Source of the DNA: Nannocystis sp.
Lineage (GTDB): Bacteria > Myxococcota_A > Polyangia > Nannocystales > Nannocystaceae
DNA: 64,000 bases
Direction: 5' to 3'
Assembly: GCF_016714285.1 (NCBI RefSeq)
Contig: NZ_JADJNN010000022.1
Location: forward strand, 87,789 to 151,788
Made by a program: the position numbers and the translations under genes. Below are positions 34,076 through 43,189 of this stretch, one piece after another. Every line of letters begins with the position of its first letter. Within the stretch, counting starts at the first letter, position 1. The notes beneath the pieces were generated by a model. That model saw only the letters and a program-made list of their open reading frames with translations, did no database searches and was not told the origin of the DNA.

Positions 34076-36070
34076 TCAGCCGGGGATCGGGATCTTCGTA
34101 TATTCCATGAGGTCATCCTGGCGCCGTGTCAGCCGTCCGACCCCGGCGCGGCAGAGGTCACCAATCTGATCGGCGTCACGACCCCACGCTGCAATCGCCT
34201 TGAGGCAGCGCCGATAGTCCTCGAATGCCTGGCGCCGGCGCGAAGACGCCAGGTCGCGCAATGATATCACTAGCGATGAATCGGTGTCGCCGGCCCGGAA
34301 TGCAAGCAAGACGGTCTCGAGCAGCGATGTGTCGGCTTCGTACACCTGGGCCTTCCGGGCCGAGGATCGGGCGATGTATCGGTCGTGGAGCTCGGTGGGG
34401 ACAGCCGCGAGCGCGCCGTCGTAGGTGGCCGTCATCGATTCAACCTCCGAGCTACGACGGGCGAGCCATTCGCGGGTACGCGTGGCCTCGAAGGACACCG
34501 GTGGCCGCTTCGCCAGCGCGGACTCGGCCCCGAGGTCCCCCTTGAGGAAGGCCAGCTCCAGGCGAGCATGCGCCAGCTCGACCGCTTCGATGTCCAGCGG
34601 CGGTCCAAACTGGGCGGACGGCGGTGCGGCGGCCTTGAGCAGCGTCTCGGCGGTGCCCAGGTGCGCGCGCGCGCGCACCAGCGAACGCGATTCACGTGGC
34701 AGAACGCGGCCAAGCATCTGGCCGGGCACGAGCTCGACGCACAGGTTGTCGCCCCGGGTCGGGCACGATTCCAGGAGGGACATGCGAGCAGCGATCAGGT
34801 GGGCCAGGCCGAGGCGCAGGTTGCCGCCCGACGGGCCGAAGCGATGGATGAACTGCATGGTATTGGCAAGTGTCGCATCGCTCGCCGAGAGCGCACGAAA
34901 ACGGACCGCGATGGCGAGTTCCCTGGCTCCGGCGTCACCATCGAGGAGTGCCTCGATGGTGGCCTCGGGGAGCTTCTTCGTGACGAAGGCCAGGGTCACC
35001 CAACGACCGCGTGCACCCGGAAGCCGCGGATCACCACGCCCGTGTTCGACGAACTGCGCATAGTCATCGCGGGCGCTCTCTAGATCGAGGATGCCCTCGT
35101 GGGTCTCGGCCAGCGCCAAGCGCACGTCCTGAGCCGTCGCATGTTTCGGGTACAACGCGAGGTGTTGTGAGAGTAGCTCGAGCGCACGATCGACCTCCCC
35201 TCGGGCTCGCCGCCCCAACGCACCCTCTAGCATGAATTGGGGGGTCTCGGGGTGCTCCGCCCCGAGCATTTTGGCCAGCGCCTCCGAGTAGATACAATCG
35301 ATATGCTTGTCGCAGACGGTCGCGCGGCTCTGGCGGTACACCCAGATCCGCAATTGTGGAAGGACCCGACGTATCTCCTCAGCTTCCGGAGAATTCTCGG
35401 TCCACAGGGGGCGCTCGACGATGTCTTCGATGACCACGGACAGAAGCGGCCTGGCGCTCAATGACAGCGAGGATTCGCGGTCTCCGGCGCCAGCGTAGAG
35501 CCCGTGCAATAGCAAGAGCGCGGCCCGGGCACTGTGCGCTGGATCGTAGCGCTCCGACGCCAGCATGTGGAGTTCCGTGGTGAAGAGGTGCTGAATATCT
35601 CCCAGCGAGAGGTTGAGGTCAGACCATTCCACGAGGATCTCCGCGTCCGGCTGGACCGCCGCGGCCCGACAGCTCACCAGATAGTCATCATATGCCCGCA
35701 GCAGGGCGGCCTCCTCGGCGGTTGGGCTGCGTCGGAGCAAGGGAGACGGAGAAGACCGACACGGGGTCTTCCCATCGGTGATGCAGCCGTGGGTGTGGTG
35801 GTCCCATCGCGGTCTCTGCTCAGGGGCAGGCCGCGCTACCTCGATCCGGGCTCGCGCCGCTACGACCGCCTGCAGTTCAGAGCCCTTCGTTGGAGCGTTC
35901 GCATTGGGTGGCGAGGCGACGGGCCGCGTCAGGTCTGGGAGGGTCGCCGGCGCGTCCGGGGTGTTCAGTGGAGGGGCAGCGGCATGGCACGCGCCGACGA
36001 CGAGGACGCCCAGAATTGCGAGGAGGCCTCGGGTCACGACAGGAGCATGCATGCGCACCTTGAGGTGCAT
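34076..36070 (-). CDS. Large TPR-like lipoprotein
   Basis: 664 residues. Signal peptide with lipobox VVGAC near residue 28, then a Pro/Ala/Asn linker and a cysteine pair (HGCITDGKTPC). The bulk is helical with TPR-like units (GALGRRARGEVDRALELLSQ; DLESARDDYAQFVEHGRG; AHARLELAFLKGDLGAESAL). Cysteines recur in CDKHIDCIYS and SCPTRGDNLC. It is convergent with the kinase/TPR operon, whose TPR lipoprotein ends 16 bases away. I do not know a function. ATG 36070 and ATG 36052 are both possible starts. Confidence 0.72.
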   Translation of the reverse strand: MHLKVRMHAPVVTRGLLAILGVLVVGACHAAAPPLNTPDAPATLPDLTRPVASPPNANAPTKGSELQAVVAARARIEVARPAPEQRPRWDHHTHGCITDGKTPCRSSPSPLLRRSPTAEEAALLRAYDDYLVSCRAAAVQPDAEILVEWSDLNLSLGDIQHLFTTELHMLASERYDPAHSARAALLLLHGLYAGAGDRESSLSLSARPLLSVVIEDIVERPLWTENSPEAEEIRRVLPQLRIWVYRQSRATVCDKHIDCIYSEALAKMLGAEHPETPQFMLEGALGRRARGEVDRALELLSQHLALYPKHATAQDVRLALAETHEGILDLESARDDYAQFVEHGRGDPRLPGARGRWVTLAFVTKKLPEATIEALLDGDAGARELAIAVRFRALSASDATLANTMQFIHRFGPSGGNLRLGLAHLIAARMSLLESCPTRGDNLCVELVPGQMLGRVLPRESRSLVRARAHLGTAETLLKAAAPPSAQFGPPLDIEAVELAHARLELAFLKGDLGAESALAKRPPVSFEATRTREWLARRSSEVESMTATYDGALAAVPTELHDRYIARSSARKAQVYEADTSLLETVLLAFRAGDTDSSLVISLRDLASSRRRQAFEDYRRCLKAIAAWGRDADQIGDLCRAGVGRLTRRQDDLMEYTKIPIPG

Positions 36071-36390
36071 GATACATGAAGGAACGACCGTTGTGTGTTC
36101 GGCGGCCCGTTGCTCCGAACAGGCAACGACGTGCCAGCTTCAGCCTTCCCGCGGGCACACCGACCGAAAATTACCAAGCGGCCGTGGCTCGTTGGCCGCA
36201 AGGCGTCTGCGCAGCTCGGCGCCGATCTGGTCACGAAACCGCACCAACATCTGCTGCCAGGCGTCGACCTCGGTGGGTGCGGCGGCGACCGGGGAGCGCA
36301 GCCCTGAACGCCCCGCTGGTGGGCACTGCGCAGCCCGTGAACCCACGCACCGGTGTGGCCCGAACCCCGCTATCCTGTGCGAAGGTCGTC
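36071..36390. other. 320-base intergenic stretch with a possible coding remnant
   Basis: On the minus strand at about 36140-36270 a frame reads EVDAWQQMLVRFRDQIGAEL and PRPLGNFRSVCPREG up to a TGA, which looks like the last 45 codons of a protein without the rest. TATCCT 14 bases before ATG 36391 may be the -10 box of the next gene. Confidence 0.35.
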
Positions 36391-37113
36391 ATGCCCACCG
36401 ACCCAACACCCGACACCCGAACACCGCGCAAGATCGGAGCCGTGCCGTCGCCTACTCCACTGCGTCGCTTCGCTGCGATCGGTGACGTGCACGCTGAGGA
36501 CGCGCGCCTGGCCCACGTGCTGACCTGGCTCTCGGGACAGGATGTCGAGGCCGTGCTGTCGGTCGGCGACATCGTCGACGGCGCCGGTGACCACGACCGC
36601 TGCTGCGCCCTGCTGCGCGCCCACGCGGCGATCGTCGTGCGCGGCAACCACGAGCGCGCGATGCTCGCCAATCCGTTCGCGTGTCAGCCCCGGTTCATCG
36701 CCGACGACAGTCTCGCCTTCCTCGCCGCGCTGCCGGTGACGCGCCGCATGCCGACTCTGCGCGGCGAGCTGATGCTGTGTCACGGGGTCGGCGACAACGA
36801 CCACGTGCGCCTGCATCCGCAGCACCAGGAGACCTCGCAAGCGGTGATCCACGCCCTCGATCCTCTGCTCGCCGACGCTGCGCTGCGCCTGGTCGTCGCC
36901 GGCCACACGCACCGACGCATGGTCCGGAGCTTTCCACGCCCTGTCGGCCCGCCGCTGATCTTCGTCAATCCCGGGACCCTTCACCGCGGATATCCGGCCA
37001 GCGTCGCCATCGTCGACCTCGGGCGCGGCCAGGTCGAGTTCCACGAGGTACTCGCCGAGCCGGGCAGCCCAATCCTCGTTCAGCCCGCCGAGGTCGTTCC
37101 GTTGCGGGCTTAG
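36391..37113 (+). CDS. Calcineurin-like metallophosphoesterase
   Basis: 240 residues from ATG 36391. The metal-binding motifs are complete: GDVHAE, GDIVDGAGDHD, RGNHERA, a histidine in MLCHGVGDNDH, and GHTHRRM near the end, followed by FVNPGTLHRGYPASVAIVD. This is the compact prokaryotic phosphoesterase type (YfcE/MJ0936-like), acting in the cytoplasm on an unknown phosphodiester or monoester. The frame is open upstream to 36076, but the shorter start fits the family. Confidence 0.9.
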   Translation: MPTDPTPDTRTPRKIGAVPSPTPLRRFAAIGDVHAEDARLAHVLTWLSGQDVEAVLSVGDIVDGAGDHDRCCALLRAHAAIVVRGNHERAMLANPFACQPRFIADDSLAFLAALPVTRRMPTLRGELMLCHGVGDNDHVRLHPQHQETSQAVIHALDPLLADAALRLVVAGHTHRRMVRSFPRPVGPPLIFVNPGTLHRGYPASVAIVDLGRGQVEFHEVLAEPGSPILVQPAEVVPLRA

Positions 37114-37178
37114 CCATCCGCGTGCTGGGGCCCGTGTGATTGGTCGATCGCTGTGATCGAAGGGCGCACGCGAGCGCG

Positions 37179-38261
37179 TCAGCGGCGGCCACCGGCGTGT
37201 AAGGGTCGGCCCGGGACCGCGAGCAGCGATCGTGCCTCCTCGTGGCGTCCGAGCGCTTGCAGCGAGGCCGCCATCCGGGCGCGGTAGGACGGGGTGTCGG
37301 CGAGCCGGGCCCCGCTGGCGAACGCCGGGGCCAGGGTGTCGACGACCTCGGCGTGGCGACCCCGGTTCGCCAGCAGTTCGCCGAGCGCGAGTCGCAGCGC
37401 CGGGTCGGCGAGCGGGTGCAGGGGATAGCCATATGCGAACAGGCCGGCGTAGCGGGCGATCCGGAGGGCGGTGAATGGCAGTGCGATGATATCGGGGGTC
37501 TCGAGCGTGGTCGCGCCGAGGGCCTGTGCGCGGGCGATCGCCGCGCGCATCTGCGGCCAGTCGCCGCGCAGCGCCGCTTCGGCGGCGAGTCGGCGCCACA
37601 CGTCGAGATCGTCCGGTGCACCCGCGGCGGCGGCGACCAGCGCACGCAGGGGCTCGAGCTCGTGGTCGGCCTGGGCGAGCGCTGCGTCGAGCCAGCGCTC
37701 GTACCAGGTGACGAAGCGCAGCCCGGTCGGAACGTATCTGCGCGCCTTCCAGAGGATCAGCGCCATGCACCCCGGTGCGGGGCCGTGGAGGTCGAGCACG
37801 AACTCGCCGCCGAGTCGCTCGCTCGAGCCGCCGATGGCCAGCGTTCCGGGCACGCCCCAGCAGCCGCCGTAGCCGAGGCAGTCCGGCGCCTTGAGCTCGA
37901 GCATGGTCGGGGCGAAGGGGCGCGCGGCCAGCACGTCGCTGGACCAGGTGTCCCGAAACACCCGCAGGTCGGGGCCGCCGTCGCCGACGTGTCGCACGAA
38001 GCCGCGGAGGTCAGGTGGCAGCGCGACGCCGACCCAGCGCTCGAACGCGGCGACCTCGGTCGCGGACAGCGGCTCGCCGAGGTCCCAGAAGTGGTCCGCG
38101 CGGGGGAGGAGATACGCCGGCATGGTCTCGTTCAGGCGCGCCAGTTTGGACCGCAGTCGCTGCCAGTCGTCCGCACCCGGGGTCGGCTGCGGCGGCGCCG
38201 GCTGGGCATACAGCGCCAGCGTGCGCTCGACCAGCTCTCTGTCCTGCTCGCGCGGGTGCAT
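37179..38261 (-). CDS. SMI1/KNR4-type protein with helical C-terminal half
   Basis: 360 residues. The first half has the SUKH pattern: LSATEVAAFERWVGVALPPD, RGFVRHVGDGG and a tryptophan-rich strand region (GGCWGVPGTLAIGG, CMALILWKARRYVPTGLRF). The second half is Ala/Leu-rich with short repeats (VWRRLAAEAALRGDWPQMRA; LALGELLANRGRHAEVVDTL), like TPR units. SUKH proteins are often immunity proteins against polymorphic toxins, but standalone ones also serve as scaffolds. No toxin gene is next to it. TACCGT lies 6 bases before ATG 38261. Confidence 0.72.
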   Translation of the reverse strand: MHPREQDRELVERTLALYAQPAPPQPTPGADDWQRLRSKLARLNETMPAYLLPRADHFWDLGEPLSATEVAAFERWVGVALPPDLRGFVRHVGDGGPDLRVFRDTWSSDVLAARPFAPTMLELKAPDCLGYGGCWGVPGTLAIGGSSERLGGEFVLDLHGPAPGCMALILWKARRYVPTGLRFVTWYERWLDAALAQADHELEPLRALVAAAAGAPDDLDVWRRLAAEAALRGDWPQMRAAIARAQALGATTLETPDIIALPFTALRIARYAGLFAYGYPLHPLADPALRLALGELLANRGRHAEVVDTLAPAFASGARLADTPSYRARMAASLQALGRHEEARSLLAVPGRPLHAGGRR

Positions 38262-38379
38262 CGCGCCACGGTATCACGGCTCAAGGCGCACGCGGTGGGG
38301 CCTGCGAGCCTGCGGGGGCTCGGTTGAGCGCGCGATGCTGCAGTCGCCGGCGAGGATGTCACGATAGACAGCGACGGTG

Positions 38380-38556
38380 GCGTCGCGGATCGCGATGTAC
38401 GGGAAACTCGAGCAGGCCTCGGTGGTCGAGGACGGCAACCTGATCACGAGTCAGGGGCCGGGGACGTCGTTCCTGTTCGCGCTGGCGATCGTGCGACGCG
38501 TGGTCGGTGAGCCGCGGGCGGCGGAGGTCGAGCGCGGGCTGGTGTTGCCGCGCTAG
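38380..38556 (+). pseudogene. C-terminal remnant of a DJ-1/PfpI-family gene
   Basis: A frame that follows a TAG at 38365-38367 reads VVEDGNLITSQGPGTSFLFA, then LAIVRRVVGEPRAAEVERGL and a TAG at 38554-38556. This is the highly typical end of DJ-1/PfpI proteins (deglycase/glyoxalase III-like). The front two thirds, including the catalytic cysteine, are absent. The homology begins near 38380. It overlaps the convergent cytochrome gene by four bases. Confidence 0.8.
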
Positions 38557-39386
38557 TCGAGTCGCCAGGGGCCCTGGGCGAGCGCCTCCGGCAGGCCCTC
38601 GCAGGTTTGCCGGTACGGGTCGGGTAGGCAGCGGAACAGGGCGACGATCGCTTCGAGCTGTTCATCGTCGAGTTGCCCCACGTACGAGGGCATGGGAGTC
38701 GGATAGCCGAACAGCGGGAACGCGGTCGGGGCGAACACCGAGTCGCGGATCAGGGCGATGCCAGGTTCGCCGTGGACGCGGAGCATCCGGCCGTCCGAGG
38801 CCATGGCGATCGAGCCCCAAAAATTCCGCAGCGGCGGACCGGCCCCGGGGGCGTCGAGGGCGTGGCAGTTCATGCAATTCCGCGTCCTGAGCAGTTCGGC
38901 GCCGTGCGGGGCGGGGCGGGACTCAGGTTCCCACTCCCCCCAGAGCTCGTACTTCCACCAGTCGTCGGCGGCCTCCGGAGACAGGGCCAGGAGGTTGAGG
39001 GTCATGGCTTCGGGGTGCTCGGGCAGGCACTCCTGCACGCAGCGAGAGCGCCACTCGCCGGCGGTCTGCATGGTCACCCAGACCTCAGCGGGGCGTTCGG
39101 GCGAGGCGACGATGTCGAGGCCGAGCTGGGGGAAGTAGAGGCGATGCTCGCGGTCGTCGCTGGCGATGACGAGCTTGACCGGCGTGCCGACGGGCAGTGC
39201 GATTCGGTTGGTGGCCCGCGTATCGTACCAGCGAGACGTCCAAAAGTAGCGCTGGCCGTTGAGATAGATGGTGTCCTCGGGGGCCCAGGTGGCCGGGGCC
39301 TCGCGGGCGATCGAGATCGGGTCGACGGAGTTGCAGGCGGAAAGGACGACCGCGAGCAGGGGCGAGGTGCGCGAGGCGAGTGGCAT
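38553..39386 (-). CDS. Lipoprotein with CuA-type cupredoxin domain fused to cytochrome c
   Basis: 277 residues. The lipobox is VLSAC near residue 18. The cupredoxin domain has the layout of cytochrome oxidase subunit II: DREHRLYFPQLGLD supplies the first histidine and CVQECLPEHPEAM the CxxxCxxxH...M cluster of a CuA site; the methionine is one residue further than in usual subunit II. The C-terminal part is a cytochrome c domain with NCMNCHALDAPG as haem site and MPSYVGQLDDEQLEAIVALF containing the distal methionine. No oxidase subunit I gene lies nearby, so its partner is unknown. It could pass electrons in the periplasm. Confidence 0.8.
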   Translation of the reverse strand: MPLASRTSPLLAVVLSACNSVDPISIAREAPATWAPEDTIYLNGQRYFWTSRWYDTRATNRIALPVGTPVKLVIASDDREHRLYFPQLGLDIVASPERPAEVWVTMQTAGEWRSRCVQECLPEHPEAMTLNLLALSPEAADDWWKYELWGEWEPESRPAPHGAELLRTRNCMNCHALDAPGAGPPLRNFWGSIAMASDGRMLRVHGEPGIALIRDSVFAPTAFPLFGYPTPMPSYVGQLDDEQLEAIVALFRCLPDPYRQTCEGLPEALAQGPWRLD

Positions 39387-39537
39387 GCGGGGGACTCCCG
39401 AGGGTCGCACGGCCGTGTCGCCGTGTCGCGCCCAGGCGGGCAGAGCCGCGCCGCATGGGCTGCTCACGGCCCCGCATTTGCGTCGGGCGCACGCCGAAAT
39501 CTTCGGCCGCCATGATGGTGACCGCGGCCGCGGCCTT

Positions 39538-40398
39538 ATGGACCCCTGGCTTGACCCCGTTGGAAAAAGCGCTGACCATTCGAAGGTGTGCTGCTTCTCC
39601 GGGGCGATGGGTCCGATCCGCGTCGACTCCACCAAGATCTTCGCCAGGGCGGCGGGCGGGCGGCAGTTGCTCGTCTATTCGATGCGCCTCGACGCAGCGC
39701 AGGATGTAGCGATGATCCTGCCGGTGCCCGTGCCTGCGGGCGCTGGTGAAGATGCGCTGCGGTTCATCGACCTGTCCGGGCGGGAGCATTTCTTCGACGC
39801 CCTCGACCGGTGCTGGCCGAAGATTCTCGGGCTCAGTCCGCAGCGCCAGCCGCAAACCTTGGTGGTGCGCACAATAGGCTCCTTCGAGGCATCCTACGTT
39901 CCGACGGTCGCGGACTTCGCTCGGCTCGATCCCCGGTTTCGCCTCGCCAAGGGGGTCTGGCAGGCGTTGCCCATGTACGCAGATTGGGGCTTCGCTGTGT
40001 TTCGTCTGCGAGCCGGTGCCCAACAGGTGCATCCGATGGCCTTCGACTTCCCGACGCGTGTACCAGGCGCGCTGTACTTCCCGACGGTGCACGTGCACGA
40101 CGGGCGCTGGCATCGAAAGGCGCGCTTTGCCCACACGCTCTACTTTCAGGGCCCGCGGCGGATCGAGCCATTGACCGAGGTGCTGGGGCACACGCAGCCG
40201 AAGTGGCGAAGCGAATGGTACGCAGAGGTCACGGGACCTCCTCGTCAGCTCCTGGGCCCGCAGCTCGGGCTGGAATTCGACCAGATCGTAGATCTCGACC
40301 TCCGGATGGTGCGCACGTACCTCTTCGGTGACGAACCCAACGCCGACGTCTGGCTGGCCGGGCCTCGCACAGACAACAACTGCTCAAGGAAGCGGTGA
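39538..40398 (+). CDS. Conserved unknown protein starting with a CCFS motif
   Basis: About 286 residues from ATG 39538; a GTG at 39586 would start the protein at VCCFSGAMG and fits my memory of relatives that begin MCCFS. Visible blocks are DSTKIFARAAGGRQLLVYSM, DVAMILPVPVPAG, RFIDLSGREHFFDAL and HPMAFDFPTRVPGALYFPTV followed by a His-rich HVHDGRWHRK. Such proteins are conserved but uncharacterised as far as I know. The following gene begins 1 base after the stop, so the two are translationally linked. Confidence 0.65.
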   Translation: MDPWLDPVGKSADHSKVCCFSGAMGPIRVDSTKIFARAAGGRQLLVYSMRLDAAQDVAMILPVPVPAGAGEDALRFIDLSGREHFFDALDRCWPKILGLSPQRQPQTLVVRTIGSFEASYVPTVADFARLDPRFRLAKGVWQALPMYADWGFAVFRLRAGAQQVHPMAFDFPTRVPGALYFPTVHVHDGRWHRKARFAHTLYFQGPRRIEPLTEVLGHTQPKWRSEWYAEVTGPPRQLLGPQLGLEFDQIVDLDLRMVRTYLFGDEPNADVWLAGPRTDNNCSRKR

Positions 40399-40399
40399 T

Positions 40400-41446
40400 A
40401 TGGCATCGATCGATGACTTCCAGGTACGTGCGCTTGGCGAGGGCCGCTACGAGGTCCGTAAAGCCGGCAGGGTCTTCGCCACCACCACGGATCCCGACTG
40501 GCTCGCACGGATGTTCCCGGGCACCGCGCCGAGCCAGCCGATCCTCGACGCGTTGCTCACCGAGACCACTCGTGTACGGGTGTGGTCGGGCGGCGCCGAA
40601 GATGACCTACTCCCGGACGCGCAATGCCTCGCCGACATCGACCTCCCCGCGGCGCTGGCCTTGTTTCGCGCCCTGCTGGTGCTCGCGGGTCGTGCACCGC
40701 AGGCCCCAAGTACCAGGGGGCCGACGCTCGAGTTGTTGAGCGCCGCCGGCGAACGGGTGGCGCTGCTCGTGCTCGGCCGCGGGCAAGCGTTGCGCTGGAA
40801 GGGGCTCGCGGACGGCTGGCAGCACTACGACGATGGACTGAACGGCTGGCTCGAGGATCACGGCGTTGTTCAGCCAAGAGCCGAGTACTTCGCGGACATC
40901 AGGGACCACAAGCGCTGGCTCGCCGCGTCCGATGACTGGTATGACGCCACCCCCGCCGAGTTGTCGGCGATCGTGTGCAATGACCTGTACGCTGCGTGCG
41001 CTCGGGGCGATCTCCGGCCCGCCCTTGCTGCCCTTGCGATGGCTCGACCGAAGGTCATCGACCAGATGCGAGCGCTGCTGCGGTGGTTCGGCAGCGGGGT
41101 GTCGACCTGGAACGACTTCCCGGCGTACGAGCTGTGTGCCGAGGTGCTTCTGCGGACATTTCCGTGGGACGCGTTGCTCGCCGTGGTCGCGGCAGATACC
41201 CTCGACGATCGTCAGCTCGACGGTGCGACGCGGCTGCTCGTCGCAGCGGAGCATACTCCGGCCTTCCCGCCGTGGACGCCACGTTTGCGTATCGTCCGGC
41301 CGCCCAGTGTCGCCCCGATCGCCGTGCCTGTGGCCGCGTACGTGCGAATCGTCGCGCACTGTCGCAGCAGCGAGCGCCTGGAACCCCATCTCGCCGGTCG
41401 GTTCAAGGTGCTCGACGAGGCTGGAACTGGGGACAGACAGAAGTGA
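40400..41446 (+). CDS. Unknown protein coupled to the CCFS-motif gene
   Basis: 348 residues from ATG 40400, with GGAAGCGG about 8 bases upstream inside the previous gene. I do not recognise a family. The N-terminal 130 residues contain RYEVRKAGRVFATTTDPDW and RVRVWSGGAEDDLLPD. The C-terminal part has HKRWLAASDDWYDATPAEL and PWTPRLRIVRPPSVAPI. It seems soluble and cytoplasmic. Tight spacing with its upstream neighbour suggests a shared task. Confidence 0.62.
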   Translation: MASIDDFQVRALGEGRYEVRKAGRVFATTTDPDWLARMFPGTAPSQPILDALLTETTRVRVWSGGAEDDLLPDAQCLADIDLPAALALFRALLVLAGRAPQAPSTRGPTLELLSAAGERVALLVLGRGQALRWKGLADGWQHYDDGLNGWLEDHGVVQPRAEYFADIRDHKRWLAASDDWYDATPAELSAIVCNDLYAACARGDLRPALAALAMARPKVIDQMRALLRWFGSGVSTWNDFPAYELCAEVLLRTFPWDALLAVVAADTLDDRQLDGATRLLVAAEHTPAFPPWTPRLRIVRPPSVAPIAVPVAAYVRIVAHCRSSERLEPHLAGRFKVLDEAGTGDRQK

Positions 41447-41465
41447 CCTCAGGCCGGCTGCGTTG

Positions 41466-42282
41466 ATGGCCGCGCGCCGAGAGGGTCGCCGCCTGCGCAG
41501 GCACTCCGCCGCGTCCGCTGCTGGTCGTCACTGGCGCCGGGGTCAGCCTGGCGAGCGGGATCCCGACATTTCGCGGCACCGACCCGGGCGCGGTCTGGGC
41601 CAATGATGTCACCGAGCTCGGCACCAACAAGTACTTCGAGCGGGATCCCGTCGGCTCGTGGCGCTGGTACCTGAGTCGCTTCGCCAGGCTCGGCGACGCC
41701 CGCCCGAACCCGGCCCACCATGCCCTCGTAGCGCTCGAGCGCTGGCATGTCGCGCGTGGCGGCGAGTTCTTACTCGTCACCCAAAACGTCGACACCCTGC
41801 ACGACGACGCCGGCTCGCAGGCGCTGGTCCACGTGCATGGCCGGGCCGACCGGGTCCGCTGCGCCCGCGTCGGCTGCGAGCACGGCGCGCCGCATGGCTC
41901 GCTGCCTCGCGACGACGCGGCGTCGCAGGCATTCATGAGTGACCCGACCCTCGCCACCGTCCCGTGCTGTCCGGTCTGCGACGCGTATCTGCGCCAGCAC
42001 GTGCTGTGGTTCGACGAGTATTACAGCGACCACCACGACTATCAGATCGAACGGGTGCTGCACGCCGCCGAGCGCGCGGATGTCGTGCTGTTCGCTGGCA
42101 CTTCGTTCGCGGTGGGGATCACCGACATGATCCTCGAGCGCGGCCTCTCGCGGGGCGCCGCGATGTTCTCGATCGACCCCGTCGGCCGCGCGCCGCACCG
42201 TCGCGTGCAGGCGATCACCGCACCCGCAGAGGCTGCGCTGCCCGCCCTGTGCCGCGGCCTCGGTGCGGTGGCCAATGCTTGA
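41466..42282 (+). pseudogene. Sirtuin (SIR2-family) gene with a frame break at its start
   Basis: From 41518 the frame encodes a nearly complete sirtuin: LLVVTGAGVSLASGIPTFRG (NAD-binding motif), WANDVTELGTNKYF, TQNVDTLH, the catalytic HGR at about 41836, four zinc cysteines (CARVGCE and CCPVC), and FAGTSFAVGITDM. Upstream in that frame there is no ATG, GTG or TTG before a TGA at 41464. The natural start, ATG 41466 (MAARRE), is one base out of frame; removing one G from the run at 41483-41485 would join them. So the gene is either recently broken, mis-sequenced, or starts at a rare CTG. An intact form would be an NAD-dependent protein deacylase. Confidence 0.8.
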
Positions 42283-42360
42283 TCTCGGGCCGGCGCTCGA
42301 ACACCAGCACGCCCGGTGTAGGACCTCGAGTGAGGCAGCCGCGCGGCTCGACGTGCAATG

Positions 42361-42903
42361 TCAATAATATGTGCTCTTGATCAGGTCCTGCTGCTCCCAG
42401 AACGGAGATTTTGCGGTTGTATAGCGCTGCAGACGGGCGATGTGCGCCGCCTCCGTCGCCGGCGCTGCCGCGCCGCCCATGACTTCTTTTAGCACCCCGA
42501 AGACGTACGCGAAGTGCTCGTTCGCATCGATCCCTGGCATCGACACCCCGTCCGCGCCGCAGCCGACCGCGCGGCTCGCCGCTCGCGCGACGTTATAATC
42601 CCACGCGCCGTAGAGTGTCATCGCACGGGTCGCCGACCGCTCATTGTACATGCGGATCGCCGCCTCCGCCTCGCCGACGTGCGTCGTCCGCGACATCGCC
42701 AGCAGGCCGAGCGTCCCGAGCCGCGCGGTCAGCTCCCCCAGCACTGCAAGTCCGGCGACTGCGATGGTGCATACTGTCGTGTGGTGGGCGAACTGTCGCG
42801 CGGTCACCTGCGCCATGTGTCCGTACATGATCAGCGGTCTCCGTGACGCGCCGCGACTCGCCCCAAGCTCCGAAGTGAACATCTCGAGCACCGTGTCCGA
42901 CAA
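42361..42903 (-). CDS. Unknown small protein
   Basis: 180 residues from a TTG start with GGAGGTGA at 4 bases upstream, a strong ribosome binding site. I do not recognise it. It contains RPLIMYGHMAQVTARQFAHH, a hydrophobic segment (TIAVAGLAVLGELTARLGTL), and EAAIRMYNERSATRAMTLYG. Hydrophobicity is moderate, so one membrane helix or a buried core helix is possible. Codon use fits the neighbours. It is divergent from the second sigma factor gene. Confidence 0.5.
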   Translation of the reverse strand: MSDTVLEMFTSELGASRGASRRPLIMYGHMAQVTARQFAHHTTVCTIAVAGLAVLGELTARLGTLGLLAMSRTTHVGEAEAAIRMYNERSATRAMTLYGAWDYNVARAASRAVGCGADGVSMPGIDANEHFAYVFGVLKEVMGGAAAPATEAAHIARLQRYTTAKSPFWEQQDLIKSTYY

Positions 42904-43189
42904 TCGTCACCTCCGACCATCCGCATTTCGCGTTCATGATTGACAACCGCTATCATAGAATCGCTCGATATCGTCGAGCGCCGCCGTCTACAAGCTATCA
43001 GGGCTGGACAAGCCGTGTCAAGGTTGACAATGCCCTGAGCAGACCCTCCCTGCCCGATGCTTCGCTTCCCCAGCGCGCGCGGGTGCGCCGATGGATGCGC
43101 GCTTCCGCGACGAACGTTGTGAGCTCCGTGGAGGGAGCTTGACAGTGCGCCATCCATCGGCGACGTTTTGTGCCAGCGTTTTCTGCGCA

